This document shows, piece after piece, positions 25,691 to 38,149 of a DNA stretch of 64,000 nt. The position numbers were made by a program, and so were the translations under genes. The stretch comes from Planococcus citri (Eukaryota; Arthropoda; Insecta; Hemiptera; Pseudococcidae): NCBI RefSeq assembly GCF_950023065.1, contig NC_088679.1:45570001-45634000 (forward strand), given 5' to 3'. The notes under the pieces are model-generated. The model was given only the letters and a program-made list of their open reading frames with translations. It was not told the DNA's origin and ran no database searches. Each line of letters starts with the position of its first letter. Positions within the stretch are counted from its first letter, which is position 1.

Positions 25691-28277
25691 GCACGGTTGG
25701 TCACATACGTATATTACTGGGAATCTTCTTTCTATAGATCATTTTTCAACTAAAAACGCAGTTTGAGGGCCACTTTTGTCACCTAAGTTAAGTACATCAT
25801 TTTGTAAAAAGTCTGGGCTCTTGAAAATATTATTTTCCTCGAGTGAAAATTGGAGTTCCAAACGTGTTTATGGCCCACAAAAATGACTACAAATGAAATT
25901 TTCCGTAATGATGACTTACAAGCGATTTATTCAATATTCTTAGACAATTTTGAAAATTTTTAAATATCACATACCTAGGTACTTCTCAATTTTTTATTTG
26001 GGCAACTCATGCAACTGAGTAAGTTCCTCACTATACTCTATAGGGCTAAAATTGTTTTTTTTTTTTTTTAAATTTAAACCCCAGTAGAATCTTCAATTTT
26101 TGAATAATGCAGCAGAAAGTTTTCGTGTAAGCACCTCATGGATCCTCAATTCCTCATGCTCCAGAAAAAAAAATGAGCGAAATTGATGTCAGAGCATAAA
26201 AACCAAACTGCGAATAAAATTGACACTTCCCATTTACTTAATTAAACAATAAAAATCCGAATATATTTTGTTTTTTTGAAAAAAATATACACAACACGAA
26301 TATTCCGGTCTAAAAAGCATTTTACATCGGTCATTCTTCAGTCTTGACGTCGTTCGTAGCTCGTTTTTCGATGAATACAATTTTAAGAAAGATTTCCGCA
26401 TTTTTCATCGCTGTTTAAACATAATTCAGTACCTATTTTTTTTTGTCGCAGCACAATAGGCGCGCCTACGTTCTTATATAAATTTTTTTTTTCATAAGGA
26501 TTTATTCAGTATAGAAATTTCTTCACAAAGAAATTTTCAGCACGAAATTAATTTCACTTTGCTTTCACATCAGCGCAGCTAAAAATGTCGTCAAGAATTT
26601 CCGTCTGGAAAATTTTAATTATTAGATATTTTCTTAATGGAATTTTATGAAGAAGAGTAATTTTCCAAATTCTTTCTCTTAGTAATTCCATCCAATACAA
26701 TTTTCACAGCGATTTTTCCCCCTTTTGTATAGTATTTTCAACGCTTTTTCTTGCTTTTGATTTTCTTACCTTTTTTTTACACTAAATTAAAGTTGAATTT
26801 GAACTGGATGAAATGTTTTACACGTGCCTAAGGCGAGGCAACGTTGACGTTAGAAGTATATTAAAACTCGGCAACATTATTTTCTTCTTGCATTGCTGCC
26901 TTCTGATCTAGGTAGATAGGTACCTACCTAGTTATGTAGGTACGTGTTTTTCATTTCCAAAAACAAGTGTGTATAGCAAGAATAATAGAGAAATAGGCAT
27001 AATTTATCATACTCATTGTGTTAGGATGAAAATAGTAATGAAATTAATTTTATAAAATAAACATAAGAATATGTTTTAACTTAGCTGTACGTATTATAAA
27101 GACTTGCGCTTTCCTTTTTTCAAGAAAAATTGTCTTTAATCCCAGCTGGGGCTACTTTAGCTATCTGTGTACCTATACAAAATAATCTAAATTCATTTTC
27201 TATTTCTAGACTTGTTTAATAATTAAGACTCGTGATTCTGCAACCATTTCACCTAAACACTCAAATTATGATTACCAATTTTACTCAATTTTCAATCGAA
27301 TTATCTCAAAAAAAAAAAAAATTAATCAGCTTGAATTTTGAGAATTTTTTTTTACGTTTCGAATAAAATTCAGTCGCTTGCAGCTCCTTCACTTTTGAAA
27401 ATATCTCGTAATGTCGTCACATGATTTTCTTTCAAAAGTTTTCCAATAACTCGATGAAAAATTTGTTTTCATCTAATTTTCAGAATTGTTTTCCTTTTGA
27501 AGCTTGCCCAAAAGTTTGAAAAATTGAATAAAAAGTCACAAACCGTAGCAATTCGGAATAAAAAAACGCCGCACCTGATACAACTCGCAGTCCATTATAC
27601 AGTCAATAAAATTATTCACCGAGTGTAAAGATATTGGCATAATATTCATCGCACAATACCCAACTCTTTTGGAAATTCGTAAACGGATATTTTCCCAAAA
27701 GAATCATATTTTTCGGTAGCTTATCTTTTCATATATACAAATACATACATAAGCATAATACGCGAACGACGACGCGGTTGCAAAGCACATTCGTCAAAGC
27801 ATAATATTCTTGACTTTGAAACGACGACGAGCGACGAGAGAAAAACACGAAGATTGTAAAAAACAAAATGTTAAACTAGCATTAACTTTATATAAATACA
27901 ATTGTGGACGTCTGGTTATCACGTATTCGGTTGGCCGTTTAATGTATGGAAAATACTGCAACTAGAACGTTCTCTTATTATGACGAAAGTCCCTAAGGAG
28001 GAAGTGGCAGACGACAAAAAAATGATTCGTTTTAAACGAGTAATTCAGATATGTGATTCTTAATCTCTCTGCGGAATTGTACATCCCTTTGAAGAAAAGA
28101 TAAAAATTACATTTTTGAACTGCTCTATTGAAAACGTTCTTCACTCTCGTAGTATATACTCACACAACTCGGCAGAAAGATTTATTTCAATTTTTTTTCA
28201 CCTCATCCGCATTCGGAAGACTTAATATCTTCCTTGTTTCTACAGTACACACATCTCAAGTACATGCGTGTCGGATA
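25691..28277. other. AT-rich intronic DNA, nothing recognised
   Basis: T runs (26053-26069), poly-A at 27308-27320 and TAGGTA/TACCTA words. A CpG-richer stretch at 27760-27840 contains CGAACGACGACGCGG and ACGACGACGAGCGACGAG. No coding or transposon ends recognised. Confidence 0.45.
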
Positions 28278-28279
28278 TA

Positions 28280-28981
28280 CAGTGTGTCCCGAAAGTTTTG
28301 AAGAGTTGTAATAGCTTTGAAACGGTTAAATTATGGCAAAATCATTTCATCGGGATGAATCAAGATCAATTTTTGGAAAGCGATTTACCAAACACTTGTG
28401 ACCAGTGGTCGTTTCTCTTTTAACACCTCTTTCCTTTCCCAAGATTCAGAGCAGAAGAAGAGTGACTGTTGGCAACAGAAGAGATTTGGGAAATATCCGC
28501 GAGCGTTTTTTAAAAATAAATTTATATTGAAAGAGCACTCAAAAATACATCACCAGCTAAAATTTCAAGGGCTGAAGTGCATTATTCGATTTTTGTTGAA
28601 TTTTTGATAATGTGAAAAAAAATAAAAATTTTAACAAATTTACCTAAAGAGCCGAAATTTGGTATGTATTCCATTTTTGACTTCATAAATCGAGTGAAAA
28701 CGGTTTCAAACCGTTTTGAGCAATTCTGAAGCTTTCAGCAGATTTTTGAAAATTGGAATTTCCAAAAAAGTTTACAAAATGAAGTTTGAAAGCTAAAATT
28801 TGCTTTATACGCTAATTTCGAGATGCTGAGTCAATTGGAGATAGATTCGTCAAGTTGTTCTAAAACCTCCGGGCACATTTTGAAAATTTCAGAATGAAAA
28901 AAAACAACATAAAAACTGTCCAAATCAACTTTTCGAGTCTCTTGAGAAAAAATAACACTTCGTGATTTTTGGGGCATACTG
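28280..28981. mobile_element. Mariner/Tc1-like MITE, about 700 bp
   Basis: The left end reads CAGTGTGTCCCGAAAG after TA (28278-28279); the right end, reverse-complemented, reads CAGTATGCCCCAAAAA before TA (28982-28983), 12 of the first 16 identical. The ACAGTGTGTCCCGAAAG start is a widely seen end of mariner-type MITEs in arthropods. The interior contains a perfect palindrome at 28697-28717 (AAAACGGTTT, one base, AAACCGTTTT). It encodes no transposase; the frame at 28398-28607 is not family-like. The strongly diverged ends imply an old copy. Confidence 0.75.
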
Positions 28982-29399
28982 TATGGTATACAACATACAC
29001 GCTTATTTTAAAACATAGGTATCCTACCATACATGTTCCAAAGTTCACCAGCGTGAAAGAAATCACACCCCCAAAAAAAATCCGAACGAGTCTCGCGCGT
29101 TAATTAGAATATCGAGAGTAAAAAGCTATTTTCGAGCGTTCCTATCAGATGTTATTTTTACGGGCAGTGAAGAAAAAAGTGAGAGAGAAAAGGAGGCGAC
29201 CTTTTAAGACCGTAAAAGGGCGAATGCAGATGTAAGATTGATTGATGTAATGGCTGTTTTGACTGCGCGTAAGAGGGTTTCTGTTTTACGACTTGGTACC
29301 TACTATACATACGTATATACAGATATAAATACCGAGACGAAAATCCACGTTGGATTTGTAAAGAAACTTTGGCTCGCCGGATTTTTGAGTACAAATACT

Positions 29400-29830
29400 C
29401 AGCTAATAAAATTATCTAACGCGCCGAATAACGTAATTCGGAGGCCCGAGGAGCGTCATTCCAGCCTTCTCAGAGCATTCATCAGTTATCGCCTTTAATG
29501 GTAATTTCGGCCTCTCTAACGAATCGACGCAAATTTAAATTTCGCATCTGATAAGCGCTGCAGATTTGGTCGATGATAAATCGACGCTTTTGCCGGCGCT
29601 CAGGTGCACTATTTGGGAAACCATTTCGGCTGTTACATTAAGCCGTCGCCGCGATGATCCACAACTTTCATTAACAGTACTGCCTTATCGCCTATCACCG
29701 TACTTCCGCATTTGAAAAACGGCCCAAAACAGCGTAAACGCCGCCGACTACCTACACACAATCTATATACGTAGTTAGGCGAAACTAGGTTGCGCGTTCA
29801 TTTCGCACACCTTTAGCAGTGAAAAACTTA
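29400..29830. promoter_or_regulatory. Candidate intronic regulatory island
   Basis: About 430 bp, clearly GC/CpG-richer than the flanks, without repeats, containing GATA-type words (GCTTATCAGATG in reverse, CTGATAAGCG, CGATGATAAAT), TTAATGGTAATTT and GCCGGCGCTCAGGTGC (an E-box-like CAGGTG). The plus-strand frame 29238-29498 overlaps its start but shows no domain. Enhancer or conserved non-coding element is an inference. Confidence 0.3.
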
Positions 29831-30208
29831 AGGCTACGATGCGATATTATCGATGATGAAAATTATACTGTTGCCGGGATTTTCTTTACGAGCTATTTTC
29901 GTAACAATGATGACCAAAAAATTCGACCACAAACGAATAAAGTACATCGTGGTATTCGTACAAAGAGGTACTTTACGTTTACGTATGTATTTTAATAGGA
30001 GATGTCACGAACATATTGCATACAACGCAACGTGTTATTCGCTACAGCAAACAAGTTCTTCTTCTTCGTAGTTACGACCTTGCAATTCATTGTAATTTTT
30101 CAATTTCATGAACAATTTCGTTGAATTTTTTAATGAGGTTTTCGTCGTGTCCTAAAAACGAGCTGCCAATTGACAGAGGAAAAATACGAATACAAATGCG
30201 AAAGAGAA

Positions 30209-30230
30209 AAAGAGAGAGAGAGAGAGAGAG
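30209..30230 (+). repeat. (GA)n microsatellite
   Basis: About ten uninterrupted AG/GA units followed by GGGGCAC, in a purine-rich strand (AAAGAGAAAAAGAG upstream). Confidence 0.92.
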
Positions 30231-30646
30231 GGGCACAATTTTTGAATTCTTCGAATTTTTTTTATCCCTTAAAGTCCTCGTGTAAATTTTTTTAGGAAAA
30301 TTTCTCACATAAAAACACCTTGGGGCAAAATTTTAGTAAATTTTACAAAATTCAAGGGCAGTTTCTCTTATTGGAATAAAAATCAGGTCAAATTTAATTC
30401 GTATGATATATCTCATTCTTAACTTCACAAATCGACAAGTAATGGTGCCACTGCCACATGGTTCCATCTAGTTTGAGGAGCTTCGAGGGTGGTCATTTCA
30501 ATCAAACATATATTTTTCTCGACGACTGCGAAATTTTTACTCAAATATTATTTCCAGCAACAAGTGTAGGTATTTCAGGAATAAATTAATCAAATTCACT
30601 GACTATCTACAGTATACGATTCATGCCACAATGCTATAGCATGAAA

Positions 30647-30668
30647 CCCTTCCCCTTCCCCTTCCCCA
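30647..30668 (+). repeat. (CCCTTC)n microsatellite
   Basis: Three to four units of CCCTTC / CTTCCC in an otherwise AT-rich context. Confidence 0.85.
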
Positions 30669-32283
30669 GACAAATGCGCATCGTGTCTTGGAAAAATGAT
30701 GCGAAATTCCGTGCAATAAAACGCATAAACTTATGATAATGAATCTAAGAAGCGATTACACGCCAATAATGAAAAAATTTACCAAACGATAGTTGAACTT
30801 TTCGCAGAAATGCACAGCAGTATTCCCATCTTTGGATGGAGTGGCGGCGCTTATTGTTATATGTGTAATATGTCAGCAGTTCTGAATAATAATATTGTTA
30901 TCGAAACTTTTTCATTGCGATGTACGTGTGTATTTCAAATTTAATGTCGTGTGGAATCTTGTTTTTTCAAAACTTTCTGATAGTCAAATAAATGCAATAA
31001 TGGAGCTTTTTGAATTACGTTTTATTGCAAAGCAACGTTGGCTTTATATTCGTCGATGGTTCATTTACGAAGCTACTACACGCTCGTACTTACGTATTTC
31101 AAGACTGAACAATTTCTTGGAGTTTTACACGTTTATGATTTTTAGCAGTTTGCTCGTACACGAGTAGTACGACGAATAGTTGATATTTATTATTTCTACA
31201 CTTTTATCAGCGACGCGTGTTCTTCTTCCAGCTACACAAATCCATTTTCCGGGTACCTATACAAAATATGGTATCGCCTCGCCATGTTTTATGGATCGGT
31301 ATGTAAGTTCTATGTAGTAAGTTGCAAAAATCACCATTTTGTACATACGTATTACATATTGTACTGCATAGTACTCATAGTCGGTGATGTATAGAGATGG
31401 AAAAATTATTAAATAGAATTCGTATCGCGATCATAAAAAACACCCCCTTCATCCATATGAAAAACAAAATTTCCCCATTCTGTGACAGAATAAATCGAGC
31501 AACGGAAATTTTTATCAAAACTTCGCATGATTAGTTTCAATTTCGAATCGAATTCGCACCGGATATTTACTATCGTATTTTTTACACAATCGAGATTACG
31601 CACACGCAGGAAATAGGCGAGACAAAATGTACAGACGAAAAGTACATACGAGAATATGGTAAAGTGTAAAAAAATTATGATTCATTATTTTTCTGATCAA
31701 TCGTTCTGTTTAAGGTGATCGAATTTCAATTTTTTTAAAAATGGAGTTCAATACTCGACATCTACTATACAAGAGTGAGAGGAAGGAGATAGACAAAAGA
31801 AGGCAAAGTGGCCACACAGAAACCTGGTAATAAAAAGTGATCTGCAATTGGCAGATGACAGAAACTGAAGAGATTCTTTTTTCACATACTCAACTGAACT
31901 GATCAAACTTGAATCATTGGCTGGGTCACTTTTCATTTTTTTTTTTTTTTTTTGAAATTTGATGGAGCCTGGCAAAAAATTAGGGCCAAATGACCCCAAC
32001 AAGACGACAGAAAAATGTCAAAATCATCATTTTTTTGAAGAAATGTTAACTTATTTTCAAAACTTCTGAACTTAACAAAAATGAACTTTGAACTTTGAGC
32101 TTTTTTAATGCTTCAAACGTGATGGTAAGGAAATACTAAAGACATCAAGAGACTTTTTGAAAAATCATTTTTTTTTTCAATCCTGAAGCGTTACAAAAAT
32201 TTTCAACTTTTTCAAACTTTGAGCTCTTTGTATTAAATAATATTGATTAAAAAATTTGAAATTTTTTTCACGTGATTTACATT

Positions 32284-32530
32284 TGAAGCATACGTTTCCA
32301 AAACGCACTAAGTCCAAAAAAATATTGATAAGAAATTCATGGTAATTAGTACAATTCGGAAACGTAGAAATGTCCCAAATTGGCTAATTTTTTGATATGT
32401 TGCAGCCAAGACCTTTAGGCACAACATATCAAAAAATCAGCCATTTTGGGCCTCAACTTTATGCTAGATGGCCTTGCAACCTCAGAATCTATGAAAATGG
32501 ACTTAATGCGTTTTGGAAACGTATGCTTCA
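32284..32530. mobile_element. Fold-back / palindromic element with 33-bp arms and an inner palindrome
   Basis: The outer arm 32284-32316 (starts TGAAGCATACGTTTCC) is the reverse complement of 32498-32530 with a single mismatch over 33 bases. A second, inner pair, 32374-32402 and about 32422-32450, pairs around a 19-base loop (core TTTTTTGATATGTTG / CAACATATCAAAAAA). The parts between inner and outer arms do not pair well. CATTTGAA occurs just at both borders, but it overlaps the arms and is not a clean TSD. It is best described as a short fold-back element or MITE; no coding. Confidence 0.7.
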
Positions 32531-34379
32531 TTTGAAAAAAAAAATAATAATACTTACCTACAATAATGTAATATTTATCACATTTTTTTTTCAGACAAAA
32601 TGAGAAATTCATCTAATTTTATGTAAATGTTAATCAATGAAATTACCCAGTACCCACCTACGAGTACATCTGAAGCTACTTTTTTCTCAAATAAATTCAC
32701 GCCAACTCATCTGATTTCATGTATGCTTTGATAAAATACATAATCTAATCATAATTTCGACGTAAATTACATAATATATTTGTAGTATATTTTTTACCAA
32801 GAATGGAAAATATTAATATCAATAGAACCCGCAAATCGGTACTGGATTTTTCTTTTTTAATCGAAAATGTTTTCGCTTATTTTTTCTAAGACTTTTAAAC
32901 CAAGGTATTTCTGATGCTTCTCATGAATTCTTTCGAAAGAGTGTCAGCATGGATAAGGATGGAAGGAGTGAAAGAAAGAGAGGTTAAAAACGTTCAGAAC
33001 GTCGTCATATCCAATTTTCTGAAAATAACTCTGGAATTGAAGGTACCTACGTCTTACTTATTAATGTTTAATTCAATTTTGAACTTTTTCATGGACTTTT
33101 TTGGACATATGAAATCCGCTGGAGGCTCCATAATGGCTTAAAATCATCATAAATTAATAATTTTAAAAATCCAAAATATTTCAGCTTTATATCTAAATCA
33201 AAATCGCATTCATTTTTGATACATAGATGAACCAATTTTGAATTTTAAAATGTTTTTTCTAATTTTTTTTGTCTTTTTCATCAGACAACAAAGAAAATAT
33301 TAAATTTTCGGGCCCAAAATACAAAAAGCTTTGTAAACGTTAATAACAGCATGATTGTTTTTTTCATCATATTCCAGCACGTGTAGTGAGATAAGATGCA
33401 TGCATCCTGCATGTGCATCGATAAAAGCGGAGAATTTCCTCTACATCTATCGACAAAAAGTGTTCCGATTGAATTCACTGAATATACCATAGACATTAGT
33501 TGAAAATTTTGATCCGGAATTTCACCATAAAACGATGTAAATTCACGAGCAAAATAACGAAAAAGAGAAACACGATTGAACTGACCCGAAATTATCAATT
33601 TTTTTGATGATTTTGATAAATTGGTAGCATCGTAGTATAGATATAATTAAACTACATTTATCAATGCTCTTTGGAGCGTATGTTCGATAATACCTATTTT
33701 TGACATAAAGCACATCCTGCAAAACGCTATAAGTACACTTAAAATTCCATCTGTATAACCTTTTTAAAACTGAACAGAAACACGTAGCGTTTGATAAGTT
33801 ACTTTTTATTTCCCCTCGGAGGTTTGGAGCATCTACGTCGAAGAAATTTTCTATAACAACGCCTACGTAGGCATCGTTGTTGGAATTTACTTTTTAAAAC
33901 AATTAGCTAGTGCGCAGACATGGCATAGGCTATACATTTGTATTTGTAGTAGGTAGGTGATGTTTTGAAGAAACAGCAAACTATATACCAGCCTACTAAG
34001 TATATTATGGTGGTAATATAGCACCGAGCAAGCAATTTACAAAATACTACTCAACTGGTAGGCAGTAAATAAAGACGAAATCCTGCGATGCTAATTTTCA
34101 AGACAGGGACAACAAACACAGTAGGTAGGTTAGGTATACAGGCGAAAAATACGCCACGAGCATGGCGGTATATTCTGACGTGATGTTCTTCGCGTGGGAA
34201 AACTTCGAGTGTGTAAAAAAATACATTCGATTCACAAATACCGCAGTACAATACGATTACGGGTACGTTACAACAATGGCAAGTTGGATTGAAAATAAAA
34301 CTAAATAAATTTCCAAGTCGTACGAACAAACACATAAAAATAAACTCGCGACAAAAGACCGTTTGATTACTTCCTTCAC
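32531..34379. other. AT-rich intronic DNA, nothing recognised
   Basis: CTGGAGGCTCCA at 33119-33130 matches the dispersed palindromic word seen elsewhere. The minus-strand frames 33281-33598 and 34051-34335 show no domain. Confidence 0.45.
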
Positions 34380-34960
34380 ACGAATCAGCGACAATTAACT
34401 CTGGAAAAGGACTTTTGAAGGAAATTAAATTTAATTATAAAAAATGATGGACCATTTAACACTCCCTTTAACCGGAATCTGACAGATCGACCCCAACAAC
34501 GCTTCGCCCTCTCAATAATGAAAGGTCGCTACGGGTCATAGCGAGAAAAATATTAATAGCCCACATAATGGCCAGATAGTTATCACTTTACATGACGTTT
34601 GAGGCGCATCCGGGAACGGGGACTTTTAATTTACAATCTCTCGCGCCATATTACCGAAAACACATCGTCGTCGTCGTATCGCCGACGACGACCATCTCGG
34701 GCCCCGGCTCGGCCCAACTCGTCGTCGTTACGAAACGCGAATGCAACATTTTCAAAATAAAAAATTCATCTCCAAGTGGCGACGGATTTGATGCTGCGTT
34801 CGGTAACGCGATAAATGAACAGGGTTAACGGAGCACGATGACAAATAAAATCACATCTCCCGTCTCCTCTGCACTTTCGCATTAAACACCCAAGGAACGC
34901 GACCGTTTAATTGACGAAGGTCAACTCAAAACGCCTGCATCTCTTTCTCTCTCGCTCGCT
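34380..34960. promoter_or_regulatory. Candidate intronic regulatory island, GC-rich core
   Basis: The most GC-rich stretch of the intron (GGGCCCCGGCTCGGCCCAAC near 34699). It contains a CGTCGTCGTCGT / GACGACGACG inverted pair (34666-34692), GATA-like sites (AGATAGTTATCA), TAATTTAATTA-type homeodomain cores and few simple repeats. The plus-strand frame 34592-34828 crosses it, but its composition (VVVVSPTTTIS) follows the trinucleotide repeat, so I do not call it a gene. Confidence 0.3.
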
Positions 34961-35600
34961 CTGTACATAACATTTCCACGTGTTGCCAGAAATTCTCTCA
35001 ATATTTCGTCGTTTGTATGTACCCGGTTGCTACAGATCAACAACAATACTTAACCAAACATTTATCTTACCAATACGATCATTGTCATTTCGAATTCGTT
35101 TTATTTTTACCACCAGTTTTTGGGTTCCAGCTAGTCCCAACAAACTTGGAATTACCTCCTTTGAACATTTTTTTATTATTTCTGAAATTCCTACTAGGAA
35201 GTTGGTAAGTAATTGTCTAAATGTGACCAAAAAGTTGTTTTTTTGTTTGAAAAAATGACAAAAAAATCGACCGAGCAGGCTACGATTCTGAGAATCGTCT
35301 TTTTTATAGCCAAATTCTCATTCCAGAGCATACATCGATGCGTCGTAAAGTTCATTTTTTATACGAAAACAAGAATCAGGTGAGTCAGTTTCTCTAACTG
35401 GCCCTCTTTGATTTTTCATAATAGAGCACATTTTAAAAGTACCATTTAAAAATTTTTAAAAAATTACACCCAAGACACATTTCATGGTGTCTACCAGAAC
35501 CACTTTAGCAAAAAGTATGACTCTTGTACATATGACCAAGTTTGCATTTTTGTAAATCCTTTTTTTAACTTACTAAGTATTGCGGAAAACGATACATTGT

Positions 35601-35930
35601 CAGGCTAAAAAAAATATTTTTATTATAGAAACAATTTTTTTTCAATTTTCATATAAGTATTTACATTCCACTTGAACATGAAAACATTTTCAGGCTAAAC
35701 AAAATCAAATTTGATTATTTTTATTATAGAAATAATTTTTTTTAATTTTCATATTTACTTACATTTCACTTGAACATGAAAACATTTTCAAGCTAAAAAA
35801 AATCTTTGATTATTTTTTATTAAGTATAGAAACAATTTTTTTTTTTAATTTTCATATTTACATTCCACTTGAACATAAAAACATTTTCAGGCTAAAAAAA
35901 TCAAATTTAATTATTTTTTTTACTGTAAAA
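35601..35930 (+). repeat. Minisatellite-like tandem repeat, period 90-99 bp, about 3.4 copies
   Basis: Units begin at CAGGCTAAA (35601, 35691), CAAGCTAAA (35789) and CAGGCTAAA (35888), giving periods of 90, 98 and 99. Each contains an A run, a GATTATTTTTATTATAGAAA-like block, a T run, TTTTCATATTTAC, ATTCCACTTGAACATGAAA and ACATTTTCAGG. Units are very similar, so this is the youngest-looking tandem array in the window. No coding. Confidence 0.88.
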
Positions 35931-37203
35931 AACAACATTTTTAAAAATTTACAACCCATCATTACCATTTAACCAAACATGAAATTTAAATTAAATTTTT
36001 CAAAAGATTTTCGGCCAAAAGTATGACTTTTGTATGACGTATTAACTCATTTCCATCTTCTTTGCAACGAACTAATTTTCGAAATAGAATCATAACACAC
36101 CTTGGAGGCGGGGGGGGGGCACAAGCTTTCCAATTTGGACTAAAATTCGAATAAAAGAAAACGGTATGCGTATTGACTAATTTTTTAGATCCAACTTTTT
36201 GCTGATCCTCGCCCTTCTCCGAAGTGAAATCAGCTGTCCAAAAAACATGATGGAAATTGATCATCGTAAAATCAGAAAACTCCAACAGTGACATTCAAAG
36301 ATCAAAGCAGACCAACATAACCTTCTATGTTATTATACTTTCGAAATTTGTACCAACAATCGACCATAAATTTGAGGGAATTAACCACGACGTGGAGTAA
36401 AAGAGGAAACTAGTCTCGTTCCATAAAAAAGAATCCAATGAATTTCTTATCGACAGAATTTATGCTGAATTTTCAAATTCACTATAATAAAACCGCGCTC
36501 GAAATACATTTTTGCAAATATACCTACCTACCAACCAACGCGAAGTAATCGCGAGATAAATAATTCGTTGACAAGGAATTATTTTTCCTAATAAACGCAC
36601 GAGACGACGACGACTCGATACGATACGCATTTCGTCGTACTTTGCATTGGAAAAAATTATGTTCTCGCCTGTTTTCGTAGATGTCGTTATTTTTCCTTAC
36701 ACGTGTCATCATCCGATATCTGATACTGTTATTGTTTCAATAAGCATCATCAGATATTGTACAGCTACACCGCATGCACACTGGATATTATTTTCAACGC
36801 AAACGCAATGTATACAAGCGATTATTTGTTTGGGAAATAAATATTTCATATGAAAGACGAAACGCTGCTAGGAAGAAAGAAGAATGCCTGTTTTAATGCA
36901 TCTCGGCAGTATTGTGTGTCTTATGTTATGTTTTCGCAGGATTCCTATTATAATGGCGTATTGTAAATGTATTTTTTATCGCACTTTAATGCAAAGCAGA
37001 AGAATTGTCTAAAATTATGTCAATTTATACGAATAATTGTGTACATATACTACTTACAGCTGGACTTTTTGCATTCAGAATTGAAATAGTTAGTAAATAA
37101 TATCATGTCTTGAAAATTTTGAATTACCTGAAACAGATAATAAAGATTTAAAATTAAGTACGCCTAGGGTAAACATCACATAAAAAGTTGAATAATACTA
37201 ATC

Positions 37204-37304
37204 GTTGGTTCAAACCCGGCCCGAAGGACCATTTCAAAAAGTTGATTTCATGAAAAAAATGCATAGATACAGATTGTTGGTAAAAACCCGGCCCGGAGGA
37301 CCAT
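37204..37304 (+). repeat. Two tandem copies of a GC-rich AAACCCGGCCCG block, period 71 bp
   Basis: GTTGGTTCAAACCCGGCCCG (37204) is followed by AAGGACCATT, and GTTGGTAAAAACCCGGCCCG (37275) by GAGGACCATT. The first copy contains GGTTCAAACCC, which fits a Pol III B box, so the unit may derive from a tRNA-like SINE. No A box was recognised. Confidence 0.6.
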
Positions 37305-37824
37305 TAGGACAAGTCTTGAAAAAATTCGTTGTAGTTAAATGAAGTGTACAATCATTACGCAGAAACACCATCAGCTTTCAAAATTCAATGTTAATTTATC
37401 AACTTAAGTAGGTCCAATCAGTATTCTCAATCTCAAAGGAAGAACAATAAATATACATACAATAACTCTTCCCCTGAACCGCGACTTTGGCTTAGAATGC
37501 ACTTTTGGTGAAAATAAAATATGTAATTTTGAACACATAATATATCAAATGAAACAACTAGATTATCTTGAACTTGAATATATGATCGCGTTTCATAAAA
37601 TGAATACGTACCACTGGGTAAGTGTATCAATAATATCAGGGCCGTATTTACGTATAGGCAGTATAGGCAGCTGCCTAGGGCGGCAAATTTTAGGGGGCGG
37701 CAGATTTTTACTTTTGAAAAAAAAATAAATCGTATGAATTTGGCAAAAAGTACCAACGAAAATGTACAGATTTCTCAATTTTTACTTTATAAAACATGCA
37801 AAAATAGACGTTTTTTCGTTTCTT

Positions 37825-37970
37825 GAACCCATTTTTTCAAAAAAATTTTCGCTCTCGCTTCGCTCGAGCAGTAATTCTATCTTTCTTCTTTTACAATTAT
37901 CTCACACCTCGAAAGGTTCCCAGATAATTACCTCTAATTTGGAGTTTTCATGCTTAAAAATTTGGTTTTT
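37825..37970 (+). repeat. Internal block shared by the outer and inner hAT elements (copy 1; copy 2 at 38566-38712)
   Basis: About 146 bp is shared with 38566-38712 in the same orientation. The best-preserved core contains TTCGCTCTCGCTTCGCTCGA followed by GCAGTAATT, identical in both. Flanking parts (ACCCATTTTTTC..., GGTTCCCAGA versus GGTTTCCAGA, TTTTCATGC.TAAAAAT.TGGTTTT) are recognisable but diverged. Copy 1 lies in the outer element and copy 2 in the innermost one. The two families therefore share an interior despite different terminal repeats, by common ancestry or module exchange. Confidence 0.8.
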
Positions 37971-38149
37971 CACGCGGTCAAAGTCAAGAAACATGTGTTT
38001 TTAAAGGTTTTTTTAGCGTACGGAAACGTGCGGATTTCATTTTTCATAAAAAATACGGATTTAAAATAGACTTTTTGGCTGCCAGCACTTCATAAAAAAT
38101 AATAAACAAATGCAAGGTTTCTGATATTTAATTACGTAGATATTGATAT

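Larger units (their letters stand above)
29831..32283. other. Intronic DNA with microsatellites, no gene recognised
   Basis: It contains the (GA)n and (CCCTTC)n runs and a T run at 31938-31956. TAGAGATGG at 31389 resembles a hAT end, but I found no matching partner or TSD. Frames are short and domain-free. Confidence 0.45.

Noticed and set aside
31389..31398. TAGAGATGG as the left end of another hAT MITE
   Set aside because: No matching right end or 8-bp target duplication found within the next kilobase.
34592..34828. 78-codon plus-strand frame through the GC island
   Set aside because: Residues follow the CGT/GAC trinucleotide composition and no domain is seen.
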